Shown one piece after another: positions 18,406 to 26,504 of a stretch of DNA of 64,000 nt. A program made the position numbers and the translations under genes. The stretch lies in NCBI GenBank assembly GCA_003697135.1, contig RFGC01000035.1, forward strand, positions 124,001 through 188,000. The letters run 5' to 3'. The stretch comes from Acidobacteriota bacterium. GTDB lineage: Bacteria > Acidobacteriota > Blastocatellia > Pyrinomonadales > Pyrinomonadaceae. Every line of letters begins with the position of its first letter. The first letter of the stretch is position 1. Under the pieces are notes generated by a model, which searched no databases, had not been told where the DNA came from, and was given only the letters and a program-made list of their open reading frames with translations.

Positions 18406-19446
18406 ATGAAATTAAGCGAACTAGCAAAACTAACCTTTTCAATCATTGAACAAGGCGATGAGAACTTAGAGATAAACGGAGCGGCGGGATTGAATATTGC
18501 AAAAGAAGGCGAGATTACTTTCCTTGCAAATCCGAAATACACGCCACAAGTCAGCGAAACCAAAGCAAGCGCTATTTTTCTGAATGAAAAAGAGAAGATA
18601 GACAGAAAAGATATAGCCATCTTGCGAACGCCTGATCCTTATCTAGCCTATGCTAGAGCTTTAAGGCTCTTTCATCCTGAACCAAAACCTACGCCTTCGA
18701 TTCATCCTTCGTCGGTTATAGACGAAACCGCAAAAATCGCACCCACAGCTCAAATAATGGCTCATGTTGTAATTGGGAAAAACTGCGAAATAGGCGAAAA
18801 CGTAAAGATATTTCCGAATGTTACGATCTACGATAACGTTAAAATCGGTGACAATACGACGATTCACTCAGGAGTTTCGATTCGTGAAGGATGCCGAATA
18901 GGTTCAAACTGCATAATCCAAAACAATGCAACAATTGGCTCCGATGGATTTGGCTACGCAAGAGATGAGCAGAAAAGATGGCTCAAGATTCCACAAGTCG
19001 GCATTGTCGTCATCGAAGATGACGTTGAAATCGGCGCAAATACGGCGATTGATAGGGCTTCGGTAGGAGAAACACGCATCAAACGCGGCACCAAAATTGA
19101 CAACTTGGTCCAAATAGGCCATTCATGCACAGTCGAGGAAGATTCCTTAATCTGTGCTCAAACAGGATTAGCAGGTAGTTCTCACATTGGCAAACGAGTG
19201 ACTTTGGCAGGACAGGTCGGTATCGCAGGACATCTGAAAGTCGGAGACGACGCAGTTATCACGGCTAAGTCCGCTACTTCCCACAACGTTGAACCGGGCA
19301 AAGTAATTTCTGGCATCCCCGCATTCGACAACAAACAATGGCTTCGTTCGGTTTCCGCATTCAAAAGGTTAGGAGATATTGCCAAAAAGCTAAGAGAAAT
19401 CGAGCAAAAAATCTTGGAACTAGAAAAAGCTCTGAAAGAAAGATAG
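18406..19446 (+). CDS. lpxD: UDP-3-O-(3-hydroxyacyl)glucosamine N-acyltransferase
   Basis: 346 residues, the normal LpxD length. An N-terminal uridine-binding domain (to about residue 105: GEITFLANPKYTPQVSETKA) is followed by a left-handed beta helix of hexapeptide repeats (GENVKIFPNVTIYDNVKIGD), with the catalytic His in QIGHSCTVEED and a C-terminal coiled helix. It N-acylates UDP-3-O-acyl-glucosamine in lipid A synthesis in the cytoplasm. It stands apart from the lpxA-lpxI cluster at 38-40 kb. SD-like AAGAAAG precedes ATG. Confidence 0.95.
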   Translation: MKLSELAKLTFSIIEQGDENLEINGAAGLNIAKEGEITFLANPKYTPQVSETKASAIFLNEKEKIDRKDIAILRTPDPYLAYARALRLFHPEPKPTPSIHPSSVIDETAKIAPTAQIMAHVVIGKNCEIGENVKIFPNVTIYDNVKIGDNTTIHSGVSIREGCRIGSNCIIQNNATIGSDGFGYARDEQKRWLKIPQVGIVVIEDDVEIGANTAIDRASVGETRIKRGTKIDNLVQIGHSCTVEEDSLICAQTGLAGSSHIGKRVTLAGQVGIAGHLKVGDDAVITAKSATSHNVEPGKVISGIPAFDNKQWLRSVSAFKRLGDIAKKLREIEQKILELEKALKER

Positions 19447-19596
19447 TTCTTCATTCCAAAAAATCACTTGCTAAAGCTTCATGAGCGTATGCCGACAAGT
19501 ATTTGATAAATCTTAGTTAGTTGAGAACTCAGACAAATCTCAACCTGCGAATCTTGAATGCATAGACTAACGGCCAAAATTGCAAGATGAAGTTTC

Positions 19597-19625
19597 TTGC
19601 TTTCTTCGGTTTGGAAAAATAAAAT
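19597..19625 (+). promoter_or_regulatory. Promoter of the lipoprotein-HerA unit
   Basis: TTGCTT (19597-19602), 17-base spacer, TAAAAT (19620-19625). The ATG at 19633 begins 8 bases after the -10 box, so the transcript would start at or next to the start codon: a leaderless mRNA. No SD is seen. Confidence 0.55.
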
Positions 19626-19632
19626 TAAACCC

Positions 19633-20124
19633 ATGATTAAGAAAATCACGGTTCTCATAGTTGCGATATTTTTCTCAATTTCTTGCGCATCGTCGAAAGA
19701 AAACCAAACCGAATCACCGTCGAATGAGAATAAAATTCAAACTCCCAGTTCAAAAGACGATATAGCTGAGTTGAACTCAATCGTGCGACTTCCCTATCTG
19801 CCAGAAGAAGTAACTTGGCACGAGGAACAAAACAGCAAGAATCCAGAAAATAAAAGGTTGGTTGCCGTAATGAGATTTTCCGAAGACGACGAAAAAGCCC
19901 TGATACAACAAGCCGAAAAGCATGGGCAATCGCAGCCAACGGAAATAGAAGTCGAAGATTGGTTTCCTCCAGAACTAGTTGCCCAGAATGAACTTTCAGG
20001 TGATGAAACACTCAAGGGCATTGCATACAGCCCAACAGACTTTATCCAAATGCCCTATAAAAAAGGCAGACTTATCAAAATTGAAAATTCACACTACTTT
20101 GTGCTAGAACTTTCTACAGACTGA
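19633..20124 (+). CDS. Putative lipoprotein of unknown function
   Basis: 163 residues from ATG 19633; a longer frame start at 19597 overlaps the promoter and is rejected. The N-terminus is KKITVLIVAIFFSISCASS, a lipoprotein signal peptide with Cys as the lipidation residue. A Ser/Asn/Glu-rich linker follows, then a soluble part containing EVTWHEEQNSK, RLVAVMRFSEDDEKALI and VEDWFPPEL. I do not recognise a family. It is 13 bases ahead of the HerA-like gene, which has its own strong SD, so they are probably co-transcribed. Confidence 0.7.
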   Translation: MIKKITVLIVAIFFSISCASSKENQTESPSNENKIQTPSSKDDIAELNSIVRLPYLPEEVTWHEEQNSKNPENKRLVAVMRFSEDDEKALIQQAEKHGQSQPTEIEVEDWFPPELVAQNELSGDETLKGIAYSPTDFIQMPYKKGRLIKIENSHYFVLELSTD

Positions 20125-20137
20125 AGGAGAAAAACCA

Positions 20138-21808
20138 ATGGCTGAGTTGATAGGTGTAGTTAAGGGACCGGGTGAACTTCCAAACGAGTATGTTTTCATC
20201 ACTAAAGACAAAGAACATACGAAAGTAGGGGAGTATGTGTATTACAACGCTCCAATCAATGGCACTTCAAAATCAATTGTCGGGCGGGTAAAATCTAGAA
20301 GCCTAGCCGTGAATCTACCTCCCTTTGTTTTTTCTGAACCTAATCTGGACCCGTTTGAAGTGCTTTCAGCATTGGGCATAGAACGAGACTCAGCTGAGTT
20401 TTATGAAATAGTAGTCGAAAATGTAGGATATTTTGACTCTGAGATGAATGGATTCGTAAATCCTCGTATTCCACCAATACCCGGTGACAAAATCTATCTA
20501 ACTCCTTCCGAAATGCTTTCAGAAATGATCTCGCCTAAGCGTCTAGGAGAGATTGGTGGAGCACATATAGGAAGCCTTTTGATGAGAAAAGAAGGTGAAG
20601 TTCCTGTGGTCTTGTCTGTAAAGGAAATGGTTTCAACGCATCTTGCTATATTGGCTTCAACTGGTGCCGGAAAATCATACACAGCCGCAGTGCTTATTGA
20701 AGAGCTGATGCGACCTTACAACCGCGCAGCGGTCTTGGTAATTGATCCGCATAGCGAATATCACACCTTAAGCAAGATTCAAGAGCTTTCCGATTTTAAG
20801 GAAAAGGATTATTCGCCCAAAGTGAAAATATATCCTTCAAAAGAAATAAAGGTGCGCTTTTCAAACTTAACTGAAGCAGATATTAAATACCTGCTACCTG
20901 AAGGCGCTACGGAAAAAATGTATCATTTTCTCTCAACTGCCTTTCGTAGCCTTACTGAAAAATTGCGTACAGAAGGGCGAAAAGATTACAGTTGGCAAGA
21001 TTTGTATGATGAAATTGACGAACTATCAAAGGATTCAGCCAATCAGCAACATCAATCAACATTTGAAGGCTTGAAATGGCGTATTTCTGCGCGTTTCAAC
21101 AAAAAAGATGGTGTTTTTTCAAATACCGAGCACATCACGCTAAAAGACATTTTTGAACCCGGCAAATGCACAGTATTTCAGCTTTCTGACATTGAAGAAA
21201 ACGAACAGCAAGTAATCGTTGCAACTATTTTGAGGCGTGTCTTCAAGGCGCGTAAAAAAACCGTGCGTGGAGAATCAAAACCGGGAGAGGAAGATTATTT
21301 GCCTTATCCGGTTTTCGTGATTTTAGAAGAAGGACATCGTTTTGCTCCTGCAAAAGCAAACGCGGTTTCAACAAGCATTTTGAAAGAGATTCTGGGAGAA
21401 GGAAGGAAATTCGGTGTTGGGATTGGACTTATTTCACAAAGCCCTAGAAAACTTGACCAAGATGTGCTTTCGCAATGTATGACTCAAATCATCATGCGAA
21501 TTATCAATCCAAACGACCAAAAAACAATTTATGACTCTGTTCAAGAAATTGGACGTAGCATTTTAGACGAACTTCCAGCATTGACCAAAGGGCAAGCAGT
21601 AATTTCAGGTCTCGGAATCAACTCGCCCGTCTTGTGCCGTATTCGTAACCGAATGACAGAACACGGTGGCGAAACTCTGGATGCTCCAAATGAATGGCAG
21701 AAGTATTTTTCAGCCTCTTTTAAGCAAAAAATCGAACAAGTAAATGCACCATATATCAGACACGACTCGGAAAAAGAGGAAGAAAAATTTGGCGGGTTCA
21801 AGGTGTAA
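20138..21808 (+). CDS. HerA-like ATPase (DUF87, HAS-barrel)
   Basis: 556 residues; SD AAGGAGA precedes ATG. An N-terminal HAS-barrel-like region (ELIGVVKGPGELPNEYVF, to about residue 150) is followed by a FtsK/HerA RecA-fold ATPase: Walker A ASTGAGKSYTAAV, Walker B VFVILEEGHRFAP, and an arginine-finger region near LISQSPRKLDQDVLSQC. HerA hexamers translocate DNA and usually pair with the nuclease NurA for end resection. No nurA, mre11 or rad50 gene is here, so the role (repair, conjugation-like or defence) is open. The upstream lipoprotein gene is the only partner by position. Confidence 0.88.
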   Translation: MAELIGVVKGPGELPNEYVFITKDKEHTKVGEYVYYNAPINGTSKSIVGRVKSRSLAVNLPPFVFSEPNLDPFEVLSALGIERDSAEFYEIVVENVGYFDSEMNGFVNPRIPPIPGDKIYLTPSEMLSEMISPKRLGEIGGAHIGSLLMRKEGEVPVVLSVKEMVSTHLAILASTGAGKSYTAAVLIEELMRPYNRAAVLVIDPHSEYHTLSKIQELSDFKEKDYSPKVKIYPSKEIKVRFSNLTEADIKYLLPEGATEKMYHFLSTAFRSLTEKLRTEGRKDYSWQDLYDEIDELSKDSANQQHQSTFEGLKWRISARFNKKDGVFSNTEHITLKDIFEPGKCTVFQLSDIEENEQQVIVATILRRVFKARKKTVRGESKPGEEDYLPYPVFVILEEGHRFAPAKANAVSTSILKEILGEGRKFGVGIGLISQSPRKLDQDVLSQCMTQIIMRIINPNDQKTIYDSVQEIGRSILDELPALTKGQAVISGLGINSPVLCRIRNRMTEHGGETLDAPNEWQKYFSASFKQKIEQVNAPYIRHDSEKEEEKFGGFKV

Positions 21809-21827
21809 GAACTGTTCATTTGTTTGA

Positions 21828-21870
21828 GTAATCTTCCCTCTCAAAAATGGTAATCTTTCTCTCAAAAACG
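21828..21870. repeat. Imperfect tandem direct repeat
   Basis: Two adjacent copies, 22 and 21 bases, starting GTAATCTTCCCTCTCAAAAA at 21828 and GTAATCTTTCTCTCAAAAA at 21850. They lie in the 203-base gap before the sigma factor gene. A GTGAGTT/AACTCAC inverted repeat follows near 21888-21911. Function unknown; they could be binding sites. Confidence 0.5.
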
Positions 21871-22011
21871 AAGCTGATTTTCCATCAGTGAGTTTTAGCA
21901 ATTCAACTCACGAATCAAACCGCGTCAACGTTTATTTTGGGAACAAAGTATGTAAAACTTTAGTCTAAGAGATCGGCATCCAAAAAAGCGGCTGAAAGGT
22001 TGAGAATTCTG

Positions 22012-22662
22012 ATGACGCCGAGCGAAACAATTCTTCTAGATGAACGAAGTCTTGCAAAAGATATTGCATTTGCCGAAACACAGCAGGTTGATGCGGAGTT
22101 TCTTGAAAAGCTAAAACTCGGCGATACGGAAGCTTTCGATAGCCTCGTAGTTCTTTACATAAATGATGTTTACAGGCTTTTGCTTCGTCTATCTGCTGAT
22201 GAAGAAGAGGCTCGCGATCTTACACAGGAAACATTTTTGCGAGCGCTGAAAGCAATAAAAAAATTCAGAGGTGAATCGAACCTGAAAACATGGCTCTTTC
22301 GCATCGCAATAAACACTTCGCACAGTAGGTTTCGATGGTGGGAAAAAAGAGGCTTACACCTTACAATTTCGCTAGATTCAAATGATGAAAACCAAAAAGA
22401 AGTTTTGGGAAATAGGTTGAAATCTACGGAATTTGAAAATCCCGAAGAAGAACTCTTACGCAAAGAAAAAGAAGGACTCTTGTTGGAGGCTTTAAGTTTG
22501 TTACCTAAAAAATTTCGTGATGCTGTTGTCTTGCGTGATATAGAAGGTTTCAGTTACGAAGAAATTGCCGAAATTCTTCAGACAAACATAGGAACAGTCA
22601 AATCGCGCATAGCAAGAGGAAGATCGGAATTGAAAAAGAAATTATCGGAACTTGATATTTGA
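22012..22662 (+). CDS. RNA polymerase sigma factor, ECF (RpoE-like) family
   Basis: 216 residues from ATG 22012; a TTG at 22000 in frame is less likely. Sigma-2 region: LKLGDTEAFDSLVVLYINDVY and RDLTQETFLRALKAIKKFRG, followed by LKTWLFRIAINTSH; sigma-4 region: LLPKKFRDAVVLRDIEGFSYEEIAEIL and IGTVKSRIARGRSEL. It recognises a group-specific -35/-10 promoter in response to an envelope or stress signal. The anti-sigma gene follows after 138 bases, so the pair is a standard sigma/anti-sigma unit, here with an inverted-repeat element between the two genes. Confidence 0.95.
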   Translation: MTPSETILLDERSLAKDIAFAETQQVDAEFLEKLKLGDTEAFDSLVVLYINDVYRLLLRLSADEEEARDLTQETFLRALKAIKKFRGESNLKTWLFRIAINTSHSRFRWWEKRGLHLTISLDSNDENQKEVLGNRLKSTEFENPEEELLRKEKEGLLLEALSLLPKKFRDAVVLRDIEGFSYEEIAEILQTNIGTVKSRIARGRSELKKKLSELDI

Positions 22663-22664
22663 CA

Positions 22665-22769
22665 TTTGGCTGGCTTTGGCCAAACACAACCCACCGGCAA
22701 AAGGATCGATAAGGTATTTGCCGAATTGAACAAGCTTTCAACAAGGCAATGCCTACAAAGCCAGCCAAA
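22665..22769. repeat. Inverted-repeat element between sigma and anti-sigma genes
   Basis: A perfect 14-base inverted repeat, TTTGGCTGGCTTTG at 22665-22678 and its complement at 22756-22769, separated by 77 bases. Inside is a further hairpin, CGGCAAA with TTTGCCG around 15 bases. It fills most of the gap between the sigma factor (stop 22662) and anti-sigma (ATG 22801). It could be a structured mRNA element, an attenuator or a remnant of a small mobile repeat; no second copy was seen in this window. Confidence 0.55.
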
Positions 22770-22800
22770 ATAAAAACTTTCTTAGAATCAGCAAGTGACT

Positions 22801-23598
22801 ATGAAGTGTAGAGACATAAAATACGATTTAGCTCTTTACGTTGATAAAGCCCTAGACGAAAATCGAGTGGCTTCGCTCGAAGCCCATCTCCAAAAGTGTC
22901 CAGTCTGTCGGCAGGAACTTTCTGAACTGGCAGAATTGAGACTAAAGCTTAGAAACCTAAAAAAACCCATCGTCTCGCCAAGTTTCGTGTCACAAGTAAG
23001 GAGAAGAACCACTCTCGAATTGCAAGTCCCTTCTAAAAACAAAGAACTTAACCAATGGCTACAGTTTCGCATAATGCCTTATTTTGTAGGTGCTACTGCA
23101 TCCATACTCATTTTCACGTTGTTTTTGATCAGCCTTTTCTCAACAGATACGATCGAAGAAAAATCCAATACAACAATTGCTTATAACAAAATACACAGTC
23201 CGAGCGAATTCGTCAGAAAAAATGAATTAGCAGCTGAATATGCATTATCAAGACTTTCAGTCGCTTCCGTTTCTCCATCGTTGAATCCTGAAGGTAGCCT
23301 AGTTAACTTCTCAAGGTCTTTGGTAGATGGAAAGCTTGGTCAAAGCGAGATGGTAATAGTCGCAGATGTATTCAGCAACGGAATGGCAAAGATATTCGAG
23401 GTTGTTCAGCCAACTCAAGATAGAGAAATCATCGAAGCGCTACAAAAAGCACTGGAAGAAACTTCAAACGAAACTGCCTTTTTGCCTGCGACTTTTGACC
23501 AACGCTCAGACGTGGTGCGTGTAGTTCTTAAAATTCGAGGCGTTCAGGTAATAGATAAGGCTACAAAACAAAAAACCAGCACAAAACGGAAAATCTGA
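22801..23598 (+). CDS. Anti-sigma factor with zinc-finger (zf-HC2) domain
   Basis: 265 residues from ATG 22801; the in-frame GTG at 22795 is an alternative. Residues 1-50 hold the ZAS/zf-HC2 motif HLQKCPVCRQEL (His-x3-Cys-x2-Cys) that binds sigma factors. A transmembrane helix follows near residues 90-118 (FVGATASILIFTLFLISLFS), then a periplasmic domain of about 150 residues. It tethers the upstream ECF sigma factor to the membrane until a signal releases it. The C-terminal domain has no recognised sensor motif. Confidence 0.88.
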   Translation: MKCRDIKYDLALYVDKALDENRVASLEAHLQKCPVCRQELSELAELRLKLRNLKKPIVSPSFVSQVRRRTTLELQVPSKNKELNQWLQFRIMPYFVGATASILIFTLFLISLFSTDTIEEKSNTTIAYNKIHSPSEFVRKNELAAEYALSRLSVASVSPSLNPEGSLVNFSRSLVDGKLGQSEMVIVADVFSNGMAKIFEVVQPTQDREIIEALQKALEETSNETAFLPATFDQRSDVVRVVLKIRGVQVIDKATKQKTSTKRKI

Positions 23599-23607
23599 AG
23601 CTCTAAA

Positions 23608-24042
23608 CTAACAAAGCTCAGCCTTTTCCAGCAAAAACTTCCACACCATTCTTTTTTGCCTCTCATCGAATACATAATCTGCCTTAACCACTTTCCAAAA
23701 ACCTAAAAATTTCCAACGTCCAACGGACAGCTTACAAAACAACGGGACAGCGTGTCTTGACTCTATGGCATTCAGCAAGGCTTGATTGAAAATATCAAGC
23801 TTTTGGTTCCCGCGTCTTCCCGCACCGGTGTATAAAATTTTACCCTCTTCGTAAACGTCTGGATAACATCTGTTGATTTTACCGAAATCCGTCAGTAAAG
23901 AAATCAGCCGTCCGTCTTTCTGATAAATCCCATTTCGAGTTCTATGTATTTTTGAAACCTCACTCCAACTGAAAACAATTCCCTCTTTCAAGTCCTTAAA
24001 ATTTTTTTCATATTTGTTAAAAAATTTTTCGTTTTTTGCCAT
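23608..24042 (-). CDS. Small protein resembling a standalone SRA-like (YDG/ScoMcrA-type) domain
   Basis: 144 residues from ATG 24042; a TTG at 24057 is in frame but weak. The pattern KILYTGAGRRGNQKLDIFN, ALLNAIESRHAVPLFCKL, GRWKFLGFWKVVKADYVFD and a final VWKFLLEK resembles the SRA-fold reader of modified cytosine in McrA-type enzymes (YTGxGxxGDQ, NxAL, then a Tyr/Phe-Leu-Gly strand). No HNH or other nuclease domain is attached or adjacent. Identification is by motif memory only. It would bind modified DNA if correct; it could equally be a domain of unknown function. Convergent with the anti-sigma gene, 9 bases apart. Confidence 0.5.
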   Translation of the reverse strand: MAKNEKFFNKYEKNFKDLKEGIVFSWSEVSKIHRTRNGIYQKDGRLISLLTDFGKINRCYPDVYEEGKILYTGAGRRGNQKLDIFNQALLNAIESRHAVPLFCKLSVGRWKFLGFWKVVKADYVFDERQKRMVWKFLLEKAELC

Positions 24043-24072
24043 AAGTTCACTTGACAATCAAGCTAACCAAGA

Positions 24073-24101
24073 ATTATATTTTTACTTTCTTTCAATCAAA
24101 A
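24073..24101 (-). promoter_or_regulatory. Promoter of the SRA-like gene
   Basis: Minus-strand TTTTGA (24096-24101), 17-base spacer, TATAAT (24073-24078). The -35 lies inside the inverted repeat at 24089-24136, so a protein bound there would affect this promoter. Confidence 0.6.
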
Positions 24102-24136
24102 GTTTTTCTTATACTTTTGATTTGTCATATTGAAAG
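24089..24136. promoter_or_regulatory. Nested inverted repeat in the divergent SRA/M4 protease promoter region
   Basis: Outer arms CTTTCAAT (24089-24096) and ATTGAAAG (24129-24136); inner arms ATCAAAAGT (24095-24103) and ACTTTTGAT (24113-24121) with a 9-base spacer. It overlaps the -35 of the SRA-like gene and is about 90 bases upstream of the M4 protease ATG. Likely an operator; no regulator gene is adjacent. Confidence 0.5.
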
Positions 24137-24222
24137 AACAAGGTGAATTTTGGATTGTTTGGTGTCATATTTCTGGCGGGCCTAATACATAGGCAAATAA
24201 AGTGCAGTTCAGAGGAGAGACC

Positions 24223-26349
24223 ATGAGAAAGTATATTTTCTTAACGGTAGCAGCAATTGCATGCACGTTCTTGATGTTCGGGATAGTCTCAGAAAAAGCG
24301 GGAGCAAAGAAGACTATCTTTGGCGTAGGCGACAAAGATGAGCTGGAAAAGGCAAAGCAAATCAGTATAGAAATTTTGCGCAACCATGCGCTCCAGCTCC
24401 ACGGAATCACGAATGTTGATGAATTCGTAGTTCAAAAAGTTGAAATTGATGAGCTTAAAATGGCTCATACTCGTTTCCGCCAGACGGTTAACGGCATTCC
24501 GGTTTGGGAAGGCGAGGCGATCGTTCATCTTAAGTCAGATGGTGAACTTTCAACAATAACAGATGACCTGAGACCAAGCATAAACATTGACACTAAACCG
24601 AATCTATCGGCAGAAGATGCTGTAGATTTAGCACTCAAAATGTATAGAGGCTCAAGATTTTTAACCGAAGAGCCAAAGGTTGACTTGTGGATTTACCGCG
24701 GCGAAAATAGAGACCATCTAGCCTACAGGGTTCAGTTACGTCGTGAAGATGGTTCAGCACATACAACAATGCCCGTTATCTTTATTGATGCGCATACAGG
24801 CGAAAAAATCTTTTCATATGATAACTTGCAAACAGGAAGTGGCCCGTCACTTTACAGTGGCAATGTAACAATTACCACCAGCAGTGTCGGCTCAACCTAT
24901 TACATGGAAGACTTGACCCGTAAACAAGGAACTTTTGATTTCCGTAACGGAACGAGCACGGCTTATCGCTTTACTGACACTAACGATGTTTGGGATTCTT
25001 CGTCTCAAAGAGCCGGTGTTGATGCCCATTACGGTGCGGCAAAAACTTATGACTACTTTTACAATGTCCATGGACGTAGAGGCATTGATAATGCAGATGG
25101 CCCCGGAACTGTTACTGCCGCAGCTAACAGCAACATTAAACTGGTTGCTTCGCGTGTTCATTACGGCAGAAACTACAACAATGCTTTTTGGAATGGCAGC
25201 ACTATGACTTATGGTGATGGTGATGGCACAACTTTCACACCATTAGTCACTTTAGACATTTGCGGACACGAAATGACACACGGAGTTATTGAAAGAACTG
25301 CTAATCTCACCTATTCAGGTGAATCAGGAGCGCTAAACGAATCTATGGCCGATGTGTTTGGAGCTATGGTTGAATCTTATGCTCGTGGTGGTTCTATAAC
25401 AGCAGATACTTGGAAAATCGGTGAACAAGCCTACACACCTGGCACAGCAGGAGATGCATTACGCTACATGGACGATCCACATAAAGCACCGAATAGAGGC
25501 TTTACAGCAGACGATGATCCAGACCACTATGCTGAACGCTACACAGGAACTGCCGACAACGGAGGGGTTCACATCAATTCTGGAATTGGCAACAAAGCAT
25601 TCTATCTGGTAGTTGCGGGTGGCACTCATCATCGTAGCGGTGTTACAGTTACAGGCATTGGTGCTACGAAAGCCGCGAAAATTTGGTATCGTGCTCTGGT
25701 TTACTACATGACTTCAGGAACAAACTTTGCCGGTGCTAGAACTGCAACTCTAAACGCTGCTTCCGACCTTTATGGAAGCTCAAGTGCTGAATACAGAACT
25801 GTTGCAACTGCTTGGTGTGCAGTTGGTGTCGGTTCCTGTCCAAGCTCAAGCCCTACACCTACCCCAACACCAACTCCCGGTGGTGGAAGCGAACTAATCG
25901 TTAACGGTGGCTTTGAAGGAAGTTTGTCTCCATGGGTTTCATCAGGCTCTGGAGCTTTCTATACATCAAACGGAAACTATCCGCATGGTGGCACAGGCTA
26001 CATCTACTTGGGCGTAAACAACAGCGTAACCGGGCAGGTTTATCAACAAGTCAGCATTCCTTCAAGTGCCAGTGGAACGCTTACATTCTGGTTGAATGTG
26101 ACTTCAAGTGAAACTACCACAACAACTGCTTATGACAAACTCTTTGTAGAAGTAAGAAGCACATCGGGTGCTCTTTTGGCTACACTTGCTACCTACAGCA
26201 ACTTGAACAAGAGCACGGCAGGTTCTTATTCACAAAGAAGCCTTAATGTTTCCGCCTACAGAGGTCAAACCGTCAGAATACAGTTCCGTGTATCGAATGA
26301 TAGCTCTTCGCCCACAACTTTCCGAATTGACAACGTTTCACTGAGATAA
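24223..26349 (+). CDS. Secreted M4 (thermolysin-family) metalloprotease with C-terminal binding module
   Basis: 708 residues from ATG 24223, chosen because GGAGA precedes it by 7 bases; a GTG at 24202 is rejected. Order: signal peptide to about residue 25; FTP/PepSY propeptide (HLKSDGELSTITDDL); M4 catalytic domain with HEMTH (His349, Glu350, His353), third ligand Glu373 in NESMADVFG, and HINSGIGNKAFY; a Thr-Pro linker of PTPTPT type; then a beta-sandwich domain (NGGFEGSLSPWVSSG, ending FRIDNVSLR) like CBM/galactose-binding modules. It is exported, self-processed and degrades extracellular protein. A terminator follows at 26370-26404. Confidence 0.94.
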   Translation: MRKYIFLTVAAIACTFLMFGIVSEKAGAKKTIFGVGDKDELEKAKQISIEILRNHALQLHGITNVDEFVVQKVEIDELKMAHTRFRQTVNGIPVWEGEAIVHLKSDGELSTITDDLRPSINIDTKPNLSAEDAVDLALKMYRGSRFLTEEPKVDLWIYRGENRDHLAYRVQLRREDGSAHTTMPVIFIDAHTGEKIFSYDNLQTGSGPSLYSGNVTITTSSVGSTYYMEDLTRKQGTFDFRNGTSTAYRFTDTNDVWDSSSQRAGVDAHYGAAKTYDYFYNVHGRRGIDNADGPGTVTAAANSNIKLVASRVHYGRNYNNAFWNGSTMTYGDGDGTTFTPLVTLDICGHEMTHGVIERTANLTYSGESGALNESMADVFGAMVESYARGGSITADTWKIGEQAYTPGTAGDALRYMDDPHKAPNRGFTADDDPDHYAERYTGTADNGGVHINSGIGNKAFYLVVAGGTHHRSGVTVTGIGATKAAKIWYRALVYYMTSGTNFAGARTATLNAASDLYGSSSAEYRTVATAWCAVGVGSCPSSSPTPTPTPTPGGGSELIVNGGFEGSLSPWVSSGSGAFYTSNGNYPHGGTGYIYLGVNNSVTGQVYQQVSIPSSASGTLTFWLNVTSSETTTTTAYDKLFVEVRSTSGALLATLATYSNLNKSTAGSYSQRSLNVSAYRGQTVRIQFRVSNDSSSPTTFRIDNVSLR

Positions 26350-26369
26350 TCAGCGCTCCAAAACGTCAC

Positions 26370-26404
26370 AGCCGAAGGGAGAAAGTCTCTTCCTTCGGCT
26401 TTTA
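26370..26404 (+). terminator. Intrinsic terminator of the M4 protease gene
   Basis: AGCCGAAGG pairs with CCTTCGGCT over a stem starting at 26370 and ending at 26400, followed by a T run. It lies 21 bases after the protease stop. Confidence 0.85.
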
Positions 26405-26431
26405 TGCTTTTATTCCCCCAAAAATACACAT

Positions 26432-26479
26432 CTTCTAAACTTTTGTGACGCTTTCAAAAGTTTGAGAAGAGGCTAAAAT
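26432..26479 (+). promoter_or_regulatory. Promoter with inverted repeat upstream of the exporter operon
   Basis: Arms CTTCT-AAACTTTTG (26432-26445) and CAAAAGTTT-G-AGAAG (26455-26469), 9-base spacer, overlap a promoter TTTCAA (26452-26457), 16 bases, TAAAAT (26474-26479). The half-site CAAAAGT also occurs in the repeat upstream of the M4 gene, with the arms in the opposite order. It could be an operator or part of a hairpin. Confidence 0.5.
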
Positions 26480-26504
26480 TTGAGAAAATTTTTGATTTAA
26501 GGTC

